Shown one piece after another: positions 26,748 through 35,482 of a DNA stretch of 64,000 nt. Position 1 is the stretch's first letter. The number at the start of each line of letters is the position of its first letter. The position numbers and the translations under genes were made by a program. The DNA comes from Ammoniphilus oxalaticus (GTDB taxonomy: Bacteria; Bacillota; Bacilli; Aneurinibacillales; RAOX-1), in assembly GCF_003609605.1 (NCBI RefSeq), contig NZ_MCHY01000006.1:372001-436000 (forward strand), in the 5' to 3' direction. The notes beneath the pieces are model-generated. The model ran no database searches. It was not told the DNA's origin and saw only the letters and a program-made list of their open reading frames with translations.

Positions 26748-27566
26748 CTAATTCATCTCCACAAATCGCCCTTGCTTGAACTCATACACATTTGTGGTCG
26801 TCCGGGCTTCGCCGATTTGTTTGTTGTTTTCTAGGGAAATGGTTTTTTCTGTTTGCCAGTAGTAGAGTTGTCCCTGATCATCGTTCAATTGGTAACCGCC
26901 CATGATGAGGTGTTGCTTGTTTTGAAAAATGGATCGATCCTTGAGTGTTCCGCTCCAAGACTCTATCCACTGACCTCGTTCATTCATAAACATGAGATGG
27001 GCCTCTCGAACATCGACCCCTGTTCCGCCTGAGCGCGTGGTTAGTTTATACATCGGAATTTCAACGCCATCTACAGAGAAATTTTTTATCCCCCAGGACT
27101 CAACGCGCCACGGTTGTTCATAGATCAGTTGATAGGAATCGTTGGCTTGTTCGTGAAAAACGAAGAAATTTCCGAGATGAACGGCGCCATCTATTTTTGC
27201 AAAGACGAAGGATTCGTGATTCAAATCATCCTTCACTTCCTCCACGGATAACCCATCGAAATAATAATCATCTTTCTCTTTTCCTTGTTGTCGGATCCAT
27301 TGTTCAACTTCATCTTTCCTTATTTCCGTTTGGATGTTGACGGACTGTGTTTTCGCGTCCCAATCCACGCGGCTTCCGATCGCTTCGGCTACGGCGCGAA
27401 CAGGCGCAACGACTCTGCCATTTTCAAATTTCGCTTCATTCGCTTGATTCAGTGGACTCCCATTGACGAATATCGTAACGGGACTTTTCGCTAAGGCGGT
27501 TCCCCCTAAAATCACACACGCTCCAAAAATGGGAAGCAATACGCGCAATCGCGTCTTGTTTTTCAT
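26748..27566 (-). CDS. Secreted protein with copper-amine-oxidase-type N-terminal (stalk) domain
   Basis: 272 residues from ATG 27566 (AAGGAG nine bases upstream); the ORF runs 132 bases further without support. A signal peptide (about 1-26) is followed by one stalk domain: VTIFVNGSPLNQ, GRVVAPVRAVAEAIGSRVDW and SVNIQ. The rest (about 95-272) is beta-rich with WESWSGTLKDRS-like repeats of Trp and Gly and no known family. It should act outside the membrane. It is the second of three proteins in the window with this domain. Confidence 0.75.
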   Translation of the reverse strand: MKNKTRLRVLLPIFGACVILGGTALAKSPVTIFVNGSPLNQANEAKFENGRVVAPVRAVAEAIGSRVDWDAKTQSVNIQTEIRKDEVEQWIRQQGKEKDDYYFDGLSVEEVKDDLNHESFVFAKIDGAVHLGNFFVFHEQANDSYQLIYEQPWRVESWGIKNFSVDGVEIPMYKLTTRSGGTGVDVREAHLMFMNERGQWIESWSGTLKDRSIFQNKQHLIMGGYQLNDDQGQLYYWQTEKTISLENNKQIGEARTTTNVYEFKQGRFVEMN

Positions 27567-27746
27567 GCCGCTCAGTCTCCTTTTCAAAGATCTACATTTA
27601 TTAGTCGATTTAAAGTAAATGAAAGTTACTGATCTCAAGGTAGTTATTCGACTTAACGTGAGGATTTCCTCCAAACTCCAAACTGGGCTCGAACACACCT
27701 TGATCCTACCTTATCGTTTAGGAACAACTTGTCTTAAAGTTTCGCG

Positions 27747-27775
27747 TTTATCATTTGGGCCTAACATCGTATAAT
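27747..27775 (+). promoter_or_regulatory. Promoter immediately before the MFS start codon
   Basis: Weak -35 TTTATC, 17-base spacer and perfect TATAAT ending six bases before ATG 27782. Transcription would begin at or next to the start codon, so the mRNA may be leaderless. Confidence 0.4.
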
Positions 27776-27781
27776 AGGAGC

Positions 27782-28945
27782 ATGACAATCTTCATTTATC
27801 TCATCATCATGATTTCGTTTGTGGATACATTTTCGCAATTACCGATTATGAGTCCATTTGCGCAAAGTTTAGGCGCGACTCCTTTTTTTATTGGAGTCGT
27901 TGTGGGTATGTATTCGTTGACGAATATGGTTGGAAATATATTCTCAGGATTTTGGATTGATAAGGAAGGAACGCGGCGCGTGTTGTTGTTCGGACTGGTT
28001 GCTTCTGGATTGGTGTTGTTCGCCTATGCGTTTGTGAACACTGTTCCACAGTTATTGGTTGCCCGTTTTCTCCATGGATTAAGCGGTGGTATTCTCGTGC
28101 CGGCGGCGTTTACATTTTTAGCGAATCGGGGTGATGGCGCGAAACGGGGGAAAACGATGGCTTTATCCGGCGCGGCGGTCGGTCTTGCTGCCGTGATTGG
28201 TCCTGCTTTTGGAGGAATAGTAACGAGTAAATTTGGGATCGAGTGGGTCTTTATCGTGATCGGTTCCTTAATGATCGTAACTGCAGGTGTTACTCGTTGG
28301 TTGCTCCCGCATACGCCTGCCCAGCTGACTGAAGTTAAACAGGCGGGTCAGCAAAACACGACTTCTTTTGTAGGCTTATTAAAAGTATTGCCGTTGCTGT
28401 ACGCTTATATTGGTTCATTTTCTTTAATGTTTGCCCAAGGCGTGTTAGCGTATATGTTGCCATTGAAGGTCGAAGCATTGAATTATGGCAGCGCATTAAG
28501 CGGCATGCTGTTCGGCGTATTTGGGATTACTGCAATCTTTATTTTCATTTTGCCGACCAATCGCTTGTTTGATCGTTTCCCGCACGAATATACGATGACC
28601 GTTGGGATGGTGATCATTGGGGCGGCTTTATTTTTGTTAAGCATGGTAACGGGTCAAACGGTCATGTATGGCATCATGATGCTTTATGGAACGGGTTTCG
28701 CGTTTATTTTCCCTTCGATCAACGCTTTGATCGTTCAACATACCAGCGCGGAGAACAGGGGAAAAGCGTTTGCTGTCTTTTATGCTCTCTTTTCTTTAGG
28801 AGTTGTTGTCGGTTCGTTCGTAACGGGTGTATTTGATTTGAGCGCGGATACCTCTTTTGTCGTAGGTTCAGCTGTTCTCATTGTCAATAGTATTGTGATT
28901 TGGACGCTCAGTTTACTCGCCTTGAAACGGGAGTCGCTTGTTTGA
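27782..28945 (+). CDS. MFS transporter
   Basis: 387 residues from ATG 27782, about twelve membrane helices. The N-terminal half has the MFS loop motif GNIFSGFWIDKEGTRRV and a drug-exporter-like stretch with LVPAAFTFLANRGDGAKRGK. Substrate unknown; multidrug or metabolite efflux is typical. AGGAG sits only one base before the ATG and TATAAT six bases before it, so translation may be leaderless. The longer TTG 27755 start would lie upstream of any transcript from this promoter. Confidence 0.85.
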   Translation: MTIFIYLIIMISFVDTFSQLPIMSPFAQSLGATPFFIGVVVGMYSLTNMVGNIFSGFWIDKEGTRRVLLFGLVASGLVLFAYAFVNTVPQLLVARFLHGLSGGILVPAAFTFLANRGDGAKRGKTMALSGAAVGLAAVIGPAFGGIVTSKFGIEWVFIVIGSLMIVTAGVTRWLLPHTPAQLTEVKQAGQQNTTSFVGLLKVLPLLYAYIGSFSLMFAQGVLAYMLPLKVEALNYGSALSGMLFGVFGITAIFIFILPTNRLFDRFPHEYTMTVGMVIIGAALFLLSMVTGQTVMYGIMMLYGTGFAFIFPSINALIVQHTSAENRGKAFAVFYALFSLGVVVGSFVTGVFDLSADTSFVVGSAVLIVNSIVIWTLSLLALKRESLV

Positions 28946-28974
28946 AAAGCTGGAAGGGGGGCGGCGTGTCGTGG

Positions 28975-29060
28975 CTCTAAGGGTCAAAAGCGCCACTGCA
29001 TCGGAGAAGATTCCTGCGCGTGCCTTGCAGTGGTCGAATGCGCCGTTACAGAATTGGTAA
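28975..29060. repeat. Two-unit copy of the 50/61-bp repeat family
   Basis: TAAGGGTCAAAAGCGCC (A at 28979) and CAGTGGTCGAATGCGCCGTTAC (A at 29029) lie 50 bases apart, the same spacing as in the 491-676 cluster. Divergence is higher. Confidence 0.45.
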
Positions 29061-29094
29061 TTGAGGTGTTAACGTCAAGAAAAAGGAAAAGAAG

Positions 29095-29140
29095 TGGCTC
29101 TAGAAAACGCTCATTGTCGATCGTTGCTAGAGCCATTTTC
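29095..29140. terminator. Terminator between MFS gene and NTF2-like gene
   Basis: TGGCTCTAG and CTAGAGCCA arms with a T run on the plus strand and a short A tract on the other side. Confidence 0.7.
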
Positions 29141-29150
29141 ATAAAGGAAG

Positions 29151-29537
29151 TTAAAGCTGCGGTTGGGCGCTGTCGCTCGGTCCGTGGTAAGCTTTCATGT
29201 CAATAATTTTCCCAGTGTTGTCAAATGTCATCACATCAATCGCTCGCGTGACCCGCTTTTGTCCATCGATGACCATATGAATGGTGAAGGCCATCGCCGC
29301 GTAGTTACTGTACGAACTTCGAATCGGTGTATCTAACTCCAATCTTTCGACAACCTTGACAGCGCCTTTGTAGAAGGTAGTAATTGCTTCTTTTCCTTGG
29401 ACGATTTGCTCACTGCCAACGGGATCTTCAATCCTCGCATTGTCTGCAAAAAGGGTAATGATCGCGTCCGCATCCTGTTGGTTAAACCCATCTAAATATT
29501 GTTGTAAAGCTGCTTTCATCTTTTGTTCGGTAAGCAC
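29151..29537 (-). CDS. NTF2-like / ketosteroid-isomerase-like (SnoaL) protein
   Basis: 128 residues from GTG 29537, nine bases after AAGGAG. The cone-shaped NTF2 fold is indicated by YLDGFNQQDADAIITLFADNARIEDPVG at the N-terminus and KIIDMKAYHGP at the end, as in steroid delta-isomerase relatives. Asp near DPVG and Tyr/Asp pocket residues are present, but the substrate is unknown. Cytoplasmic, single-gene unit. Confidence 0.82.
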   Translation of the reverse strand: MLTEQKMKAALQQYLDGFNQQDADAIITLFADNARIEDPVGSEQIVQGKEAITTFYKGAVKVVERLELDTPIRSSYSNYAAMAFTIHMVIDGQKRVTRAIDVMTFDNTGKIIDMKAYHGPSDSAQPQL

Positions 29538-29715
29538 ATCCAGCCACTCCTTTTAAAATGCCTATTTTGGGATCTCGTTTGTATCCTTTGTTTAACGCCC
29601 CTCTATTATTTCGACTTGATTACTTTAATTCAACGGAGTATTAAAGTAAAGGACGATCCGCCAAAAAATGATAAGATAATTGAGTAGTTCACATGCAAAA
29701 GAAAGGGGAACGACC

Positions 29716-30165
29716 ATGATTTTCAATTTGGACACAATTTATGAAAATATTCATCTGACAGATATTCCAAAAGGGTATGAACGAAACAGCATTGAAACAG
29801 CGATTAATCAAATCAAAACATTGGGATTGGAAGAGGGCTTGCTGCAACTATACCCGCAAGGGATTTACACAGAGGAAATGCTCAAGCTTTTGTTATTTCA
29901 CAAAAACAATTTCACAGTTGTTTCCATTGAATCGAAAGATAGTCGAACGAAACTACGTTTTGAAACGATAAAATATAAGGCGATCGTATCAATTGAGCTT
30001 GAGATGAGTGATAGAGGGAACAAATATCGCCAACTCTCTCTTGGCTTTGGGTTCGGTAATCCAATTAAATTGCACAGCTACGAAGATACCAATATGCATT
30101 GGTCAGACCCATTTATGGAGAAAATCGAACATATTTATAGAATTATACGAGCAGGCATCGAATGA
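29716..30165 (+). CDS. Hypothetical protein, 149 residues
   Basis: Start ATG 29716 is supported by GAAAGGGG eight bases upstream. The product is soluble and has no signal peptide. An N-terminal helical half (about 1-70, ending EEMLKLLLFHKNNF) precedes a beta-rich half with VVSIESKDSRTKL, KYKAIVSIELEM and LSLGFGFGNP. I do not recognise a family. It lies just upstream of a mobile-element remnant. Confidence 0.65.
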   Translation: MIFNLDTIYENIHLTDIPKGYERNSIETAINQIKTLGLEEGLLQLYPQGIYTEEMLKLLLFHKNNFTVVSIESKDSRTKLRFETIKYKAIVSIELEMSDRGNKYRQLSLGFGFGNPIKLHSYEDTNMHWSDPFMEKIEHIYRIIRAGIE

Positions 30166-30183
30166 GCATTTACCTGACCTCGT

Positions 30184-30228
30184 TTGAACTACTCGTGATT
30201 AAAATCACGAGATTCCTAAGTAAGAAGT
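30184..30228 (-). mobile_element. Solitary right end of an IS200/IS605-type element (remnant)
   Basis: On the minus strand GGAATCTCGTGATTTTAATC then CACGAGTAGTTCAAA: a perfect 9-bp hairpin (30192-30211) preceded by GGAAT and followed by TAGTTCAA. This resembles the 3' end of TnpB-carrying IS605/IS1341 elements, where cleavage falls at a TCAA-like site. No tnpA or tnpB is present; about 45 bases remain. The alcohol dehydrogenase remnant begins at 30230, directly on the element's inner side. Confidence 0.5.
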
Positions 30229-30229
30229 A

Positions 30230-30617
30230 GGGCCTGACGTAACAAAAGTGAAAAAAGGGGATCGCGTCGTCATTCCGTTCACAGTCGCTTGTAGCGTCTG
30301 CGTCTACTGTGAACAAGATTTGGAAAGTCAATGCGATAACTCGAATCCGCGCTATGATTCCGGCGGCTCTTTTGGTTTTTCTGAAAAATATGGCGATTAC
30401 CCCGATGGACTTTGCAGATCACCGGAATTTATGGCGGCCTGTACAATATGTTCCCGCTCGCCATTACATGCCTTATTTATATGAAGAGATTAAAAACGGT
30501 GATCTCGATCCGACAAAAATCATTACACACACGATGCCACTAGAAGAATCCGCGCTTGGCTATCGAATTTTTCAAAATAAAGAAGATAATTGCATTAAAG
30601 TTGTCCTCAAACCATAG
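30230..30617 (+). pseudogene. Remnant of a zinc-dependent alcohol/formaldehyde dehydrogenase
   Basis: Frame 1 (30230 to about 30415) encodes GPDVTKVKKGDRVVIPFTVA and the structural zinc region CSVCVYCEQDLESQCDNSN, then KYGDYPDGL. The coding then jumps to another frame ending YMPYLYEEIKNGDLDPTKI ... VVLKP, the C-terminus of the same family (up to 30617). The N-terminal third and most of the cofactor domain are missing. Truncation at 30230 coincides with the IS605-type end. No start codon or ribosome site for an intact product. Confidence 0.8.
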
Positions 30618-30682
30618 TTTGACGCTGTCGGCCTCGGATTCGAGGCCTTAAAAGTCTAAATAGGAAGTGGAGCTGTCGCTAG

Positions 30683-30883
30683 CTACCCTTCATTCATAAT
30701 TTCCTTCACTCTTCCAACGACGCCATCTTCAAGCATTACCTTTATTCCATGGGGGTGGGTTGCTGAGTTGGTCAAGATCCGCGCAACGATTCCATCTGTT
30801 AATTTCCCCGAACGCTGATCTTGCTTTTGCACAACTTTCACTTTCGTCCCCTTTTTTATTTGTCCGCGTTTTGTTCCTTGCAT
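30683..30883 (-). CDS. ywbE: YwbE family protein
   Basis: 66 residues, basic, cytoplasmic. The sequence GTKRGQIKKGTKVKVVQKQDQ, then GKLTDGIVARILTNSATHPHG and IKVMLEDGVVGRV, follows the conserved YwbE family from end to end at the usual length. The fold is likely a small beta barrel; function is unknown. AGGAG lies upstream of the ATG. Single-gene unit on the minus strand. Confidence 0.88.
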   Translation of the reverse strand: MQGTKRGQIKKGTKVKVVQKQDQRSGKLTDGIVARILTNSATHPHGIKVMLEDGVVGRVKEIMNEG

Positions 30884-31178
30884 TTTTCTGCTCCTTTACA
30901 CCGTAAATTTTAATTAGCACCATCATACCACAGTGGGAATCGGCGCTTAAAGGCATTTTCGATGCATAGAGATCTTTCCATCCTCTTACGTCGGTCTTTA
31001 TCCCAAGATAATTCATACAACTTTCATAATTTGACGTTTAAACGAACTTAATTGTCTCATTTTACCGGAAAAATGGCGGGAACAATTGTATAAAAACAAA
31101 CGTTTTGATACTTTGTAGGTAAAGCTTATTAACGCTTTTATGCGCAAAAGGGCGTGACAAATTGGGAGGGGAAATATC

Positions 31179-31518
31179 ATGAATAAAAAGGGTGAAAAGT
31201 GGCTAATGGGATTGTTCGGTGTCATGTTAGCTTTTTCTTTGACGGCGTGTGGGAGCGGCCCAACTTCCCGTCGTTGTAGGCGAAGTGGAACTGGTAAAAA
31301 ATAGAGCCCTCATCACGTACGGTATCGATTACTATGAACTTGGCAAACAAACGGGCGCGATGGCGCTAAAAATTTTAAATCAGGAGGCTCAACCGCAAAA
31401 CATGCCGATTGAGACACAAAAGGAATTAAAGCTAACGATCAACATGCAGGCCGCTGAGCGGTTTGGCGTGACGATTCCGCAAGTGTTGCTGGATAGAGCG
31501 GATGAAATTGTAGAATAA
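31179..31518 (+). pseudogene. ABC transporter substrate-binding lipoprotein (TrpX-like), internally deleted
   Basis: ATG 31179, after GGGAGGGG, encodes a good lipoprotein signal ending LTACGSG. The frame then breaks near 31255 and stops at TAG 31302-31304. In another frame (31249-31518) the C-terminal fifth of an ABC_sub_bind protein follows: LPVVVGEVELVKNRALITYG, YYELGKQTGAMALKIL and ELKLTINMQAAERFGV. The middle ~220 residues are gone and no permease or ATPase gene is beside it. A deletion has fused the two ends out of frame. Confidence 0.78.
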
Positions 31519-31617
31519 GGATAAACGTGATAACGGGAGGGTTCGTCGATAGCGGGCGGATAAAGAAAATCAGCGAGGGGGAAAATGTGGTTATTACGAT
31601 TCGTTCAGGAGGCAAAC

Positions 31618-32586
31618 ATGACAATTGTACGGCTTGGCTTTGTCGCGATGAGTCTCGAGTTGAAAAACGCGTCCCCTTCGCAAACAATGACATTTGCCCA
31701 ATTTCAAAAAATTGTGGATCGTCCCGCCGCCATTCGTAAATTAGAGCGTATTTCGCTGTCTAATTTGCAAAATACATTGCGAATACTTAGGCATGCCGCA
31801 GCATCTGAAATTTATTTTTACCGCATGACTTCACGTTTGATTCCGCTTGCGAGTCATGAGGCTGTCGCGGGGTGGGACTACTTGTCACCGCTTAAAGAGA
31901 ATTTGCGTGAGATTGGCGATTTTATAGTAGAAAAACGGATGCGTGTTGACTTCCATCCCGATCATTTTGTCATTTTAAATGCGAAAAAGGAAGAAGTTTT
32001 ACAACAGTCACTGCAAACGCTGGCGATCCATCTTGAATTGTTGCAGGCGATGGGATTGGATCCGACGCACCGTTGCGTGTTGCATGTTGGCGGCAACTAT
32101 AAGGCGACAGAAGCATCGCTCGAACGTTTTGCCGAGCATTGGGTTCGAGAGGTCCCAGAAGAAATTCAACGTTTGATCATTTTAGAAAATGACGATAAGT
32201 CATTTACGCTTGAAGACACGCTTTATTTGTGTGAAAAATTGAGCATCCCTTTGGTGTTTGATTACCATCATCACTTAGCCCATCATCGTGATCCAAATTG
32301 GACGCAGCATTGGGAGCGGGTGACGAAAACGTGGCGCGATTCTCCGCATCCGATCAAAATGCACATTTCCAGTCCGAAGAGCGCGCAAGCGTTTCGCAGT
32401 CACGCTGACTTTGTGGACGTAGAGTTGTTCTTTCAATTTTTAAAAGAGATCAAAGGTTCAGTTCCACAGATTGATTGTATGATAGAAGCTAAAAAGAAGG
32501 ATGCAGCATTATTCCGATTAATGGAAGAAACACGAGGGCGTGACGATGTCGAAATAATTGATGGCGCTTCGTTTCGTCTTGTGTAA
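31618..32586 (+). CDS. uvsE: UV damage endonuclease UvsE/UvdE
   Basis: 322 residues from ATG 31618, eight bases after AGGAGG. The enzyme is a TIM-barrel endonuclease that nicks DNA 5' of UV photoproducts, giving repair independent of UvrABC. Family motifs are RLGFVAMS at the start, MTSRLIPLASHE, VDFHPDHF, LHVGGNYK, ILENDD, VFDYHHHLAH and KMHISSPK; these hold the His, Glu and Asp ligands of the metal centre. Length is normal. It is not obviously operonic; an SOS-type box controls a YolD-like gene 1.2 kb away. Confidence 0.92.
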   Translation: MTIVRLGFVAMSLELKNASPSQTMTFAQFQKIVDRPAAIRKLERISLSNLQNTLRILRHAAASEIYFYRMTSRLIPLASHEAVAGWDYLSPLKENLREIGDFIVEKRMRVDFHPDHFVILNAKKEEVLQQSLQTLAIHLELLQAMGLDPTHRCVLHVGGNYKATEASLERFAEHWVREVPEEIQRLIILENDDKSFTLEDTLYLCEKLSIPLVFDYHHHLAHHRDPNWTQHWERVTKTWRDSPHPIKMHISSPKSAQAFRSHADFVDVELFFQFLKEIKGSVPQIDCMIEAKKKDAALFRLMEETRGRDDVEIIDGASFRLV

Positions 32587-32686
32587 AAGGGCAAGGTCGT
32601 GACGAAGGTGGGCGGTCTTTTGTTTCGTCGTGAGCGCCTGAGATCAGTTGAGCGCCCGATTTTGTCTGAGAAATGTAAAATTATAA

Positions 32687-32712
32687 AAAATCCCCACGCT
32701 GGTGGGGATTTT
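32687..32712. terminator. Bidirectional terminator between uvsE and the SurA-type gene
   Basis: AAAATCCCCAC and GTGGGGATTTT arms with a GCTG loop; on the minus strand a six-T run follows. Confidence 0.88.
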
Positions 32713-32742
32713 GTCTGCGTTGCGCGTTCTAGTTAAGCGCTC

Positions 32743-33489
32743 TTATAAAAAGATGGTGACATCTGCTGTTTCGTGTAGTTTCTCAACGAGTGTCTGGGTC
32801 GCTTCGGCTTCTTTTTGATACTTGACTTGTTCAACCAGCTCAGCTTTAATTTCCTCAAATGAAGGCAGCTCCTGTTCGCCGCCAAGTTGTTGTTGTTGAG
32901 TCTTTATCATTTCATATGCTTCTTCTAGTTCTGCTTCCGTTGGTTCGATGTCTCCTGCCTCTTCCGCAACAAGTTGATCGATTTTCACTTGCGTTTTAAC
33001 AAGCGAGCGGACGCGGGCTTCATCTAATCCTTGCTCGTTGAAGGCTTTCAATAGCTCTTTTCGATTCTCAACACCGCTTTGTGTAGCCAACTCGTCCAAT
33101 GTGGCGTTGATGCTTTCTTCGGATACGTCTGAATTACGTTTGTTTGCCTCTTGAGTGAGCAGTTGCTGACCAACCATTCCTTCAGCCACTTGTTTTTTCA
33201 ATTGTTCTTGATCGAGTTCTTGCCCAAGCATTTGGGATTGCAATGCTGCTTGTTGAAATTGTTGTTGATACGTCGTTTCAAATTCTGCTTTCGTGATTTC
33301 TACGTCATTTATTTTGGCCACAATGTCCGGAATTCCTTCTAAGTTCGCTTCAGGCATTTCGAAATTGAATTCTTGCTGACCATCTGCCCCTCCCGCGGAA
33401 CTTTCTTCTGCTTTTTGCCCACCTCCACAAGCGGTAAGGGCCATCATCGTTAAAATGAAGGATAGCATTAGCATCCATGGTTTTCTCAA
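32743..33489 (-). CDS. SurA N-terminal-like chaperone lipoprotein
   Basis: 248 residues with signal peptide and lipobox LTAC, so anchored outside the membrane. After an acidic linker, residues about 55-240 form a helical SurA-type domain: VAKINDVEITKAEFETTYQQ, a Gln-rich helix and EEINATLDEL-like repeats. There is no parvulin rotamase domain, so it is likely a holdase for secreted proteins rather than a PPIase. AGGAGG precedes ATG 33489. Confidence 0.82.
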   Translation of the reverse strand: MRKPWMLMLSFILTMMALTACGGGQKAEESSAGGADGQQEFNFEMPEANLEGIPDIVAKINDVEITKAEFETTYQQQFQQAALQSQMLGQELDQEQLKKQVAEGMVGQQLLTQEANKRNSDVSEESINATLDELATQSGVENRKELLKAFNEQGLDEARVRSLVKTQVKIDQLVAEEAGDIEPTEAELEEAYEMIKTQQQQLGGEQELPSFEEIKAELVEQVKYQKEAEATQTLVEKLHETADVTIFL

Positions 33490-33697
33490 AACGTTTCCTC
33501 CTTTTTTTCCAACTCGCCGTCATTCTAACATATTGAGCGACAATGTGAAAATGATCTGCTAAACTTTTTAAAGGGCGAAACCTTTTGAAAATTCCGTTTT
33601 ACTATTCATTGATGCTCTCAACCAACTACGCCGTGAAGTAGGACGGATCAATCGTGAGGATGAACGACTTTGACAAGGAGACAATGGCTTAGACCTC

Positions 33698-33741
33698 TTG
33701 CCACATGAAGGAATATCTGATAAAATAGGAACAGGTGTTCC
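33698..33741 (+). promoter_or_regulatory. SigA promoter with LexA/DinR-type SOS box
   Basis: TTGCCA, 17-base spacer and TAAAAT (33721-33726) are followed at 33728-33741 by GGAACAGGTGTTCC. This matches the B. subtilis DinR consensus CGAAC-RNRY-GTTYC at all but the first base. A repressor bound there would block initiation. Confidence 0.65.
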
Positions 33742-33785
33742 TGTTGGTTGGCGGATAAAAATATGAAGATCGAAGGGGGATTAAT

Positions 33786-34034
33786 ATGTCGGAATTTACA
33801 GAAATAAAAATGGCAGAAATGAATGAGATTTTAAGTGTGTCACAAGGACAAGAAAAGGCGGTTGAAGTTAGTTTTACGAGAGGGAAGATGACGGACACTT
33901 TCGTTGGGATTTATCGGGGGTTTGACGCGACAGAAGGGAAACTCAATTTTTATAATGAAGCAGAGCGATTTATGAGAGGCATTCCGCTCGATCGCATTGT
34001 CGATCTCACTTATGCGGGTTCAGATGATGATTAA
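33786..34034 (+). CDS. YolD-like small protein under an SOS-type operator
   Basis: 82 residues. The core VEVSFTRGKMTDTFVGIYRG ... GKLNFYNE ... IPLDRIVDL matches the beta-barrel pattern of YolD proteins, which usually partner Y-family DNA polymerases (UvrX/YqjW type) in SOS-induced operons. No polymerase gene adjoins; the next gene is a MATE pump with its own ribosome site and a 107-base gap. GAAGGGGG precedes ATG 33786. The SOS box at 33728 supports the assignment. Family resemblance is moderate. Confidence 0.6.
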   Translation: MSEFTEIKMAEMNEILSVSQGQEKAVEVSFTRGKMTDTFVGIYRGFDATEGKLNFYNEAERFMRGIPLDRIVDLTYAGSDDD

Positions 34035-34141
34035 CATGTTCTGTTAGTGATTTTGTTTGGCTTGTCAGTATTGTTGGTCTGTTTGTATTGGCCCTATAAT
34101 ATAGATAGAGTGCGCAAAACAACGAAAGGAAGCCGTTATAC

Positions 34142-35482
34142 ATGAGGCGACAAGACTTTACGAACGGGAATATTTGGAGTCAACTGCTCGTCTTTTCAGG
34201 GCCGATCCTTCTTACGAATCTTCTGCAAGTCTCTTACCAATTTATCGATAGCTTGTGGGTAGGAAATTTGTTAGGGGCAGAGGCGCTTGGCGCTGTGGCG
34301 GTTTCAAGCACGGTCATTTTTACCGTGTTATCTTTTATCCTTGGCGTTAACAATGCGACGTTAACAATTTTGTCTCAACTGATCGGAAAAGAAGATGACA
34401 AGCAACTCAAAAGTTATGTCAACGCGTTTACGGTCATCTTAACGACTATGGCGATTGCGTTAGGTGTATTAGGCTTTGTTTTTTCAACACAGATTCTTGG
34501 ATTGCTTGGTACGCCGCAGTCCATGCTAACCCAAGCGTCGAGTTATTTGAAAATCAACTTTTTAGGGATTATATTTCTATTTGGCTATAACTTTATTAGC
34601 ACCGTCTTTCGAGCGCTCGGCAACAGCAAAACACCGATCCGCTTTGTAATAATTGCGGTAGTTTTGAACACGATTTTGGACCCTTTATTCATTCACGTAT
34701 TCAACTGGGGGATCGAAGGGGCCGCCTATGCGACGGTCACCTCGCAAGGGACTGCTTTTATTTATGGATTGATCATCAGTTTGCGTCGAAACATGATTCC
34801 ATTTACACTTCCTTCAATCCCACAGAAAGCCGAAGTGAGCTTAATCTTGAAGCAAGGGCTTCCGTCCGGGTTACAAATGACCGTCATTTCGGCAGGATTA
34901 GCGGCGATTATGAGTGTGATCACGAGTTTTGGAGGTGAAGTCGTGGCGGGGTTCGGGGCTGCCCAACGATTGGATAGCTTGTTAATGCTACCTGCGCAGG
35001 CGCTAGGAACGGCTGTCAATAGTATGGCGGGACAAAACATTGCGGTGAAAAAGTGGGAACGGGTGAAGCAGATTACGATGTATGCCACTTTACTCAATCT
35101 CGTTTCAATGCTTTGTATCGCTACCCTCTTATTTATTTTTGCGCAACAAGGGATTCAGATGTTTACGACGGAAGCGGGAGCGGTCCAATTTGGAAGCCAA
35201 TACTTGAAAATCATGGCCTTCTTCTATCCGTTTTTAGGGTTTAACTTTGTGTGGAACGGTGTTGTTCGCGCATCAGGAGCGATGTTTCAAGTGCTTGTCC
35301 TCAACATTATCTCCTTTTGGATACTTCGATACCCACTCATTTTATTTTTCTCCAAACGGTTGGGGGGAAAAGGGATCGGAATTGGGATGGGGATCAGCTT
35401 TGTGATCAGTAGCTTGTTTGCCTATGGCTACTATCGTTTTGGAAAGTGGAGAACGAAGGAATTATTTAATAAGAGCGCCTAA
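34142..35482 (+). CDS. MATE-family efflux transporter
   Basis: 446 residues with twelve membrane helices in two similar halves (FSGPILLTNLLQVSYQFIDS and LKQGLPSGLQMTVISAGLAA). GNLLGAEALGAVAVSS and GFGAAQRLDSLLMLPAQALG are typical. It exports drugs or metabolites in exchange for Na+ or H+. GAAAGGAAG precedes ATG 34142. No regulator lies next to it. Confidence 0.92.
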   Translation: MRRQDFTNGNIWSQLLVFSGPILLTNLLQVSYQFIDSLWVGNLLGAEALGAVAVSSTVIFTVLSFILGVNNATLTILSQLIGKEDDKQLKSYVNAFTVILTTMAIALGVLGFVFSTQILGLLGTPQSMLTQASSYLKINFLGIIFLFGYNFISTVFRALGNSKTPIRFVIIAVVLNTILDPLFIHVFNWGIEGAAYATVTSQGTAFIYGLIISLRRNMIPFTLPSIPQKAEVSLILKQGLPSGLQMTVISAGLAAIMSVITSFGGEVVAGFGAAQRLDSLLMLPAQALGTAVNSMAGQNIAVKKWERVKQITMYATLLNLVSMLCIATLLFIFAQQGIQMFTTEAGAVQFGSQYLKIMAFFYPFLGFNFVWNGVVRASGAMFQVLVLNIISFWILRYPLILFFSKRLGGKGIGIGMGISFVISSLFAYGYYRFGKWRTKELFNKSA

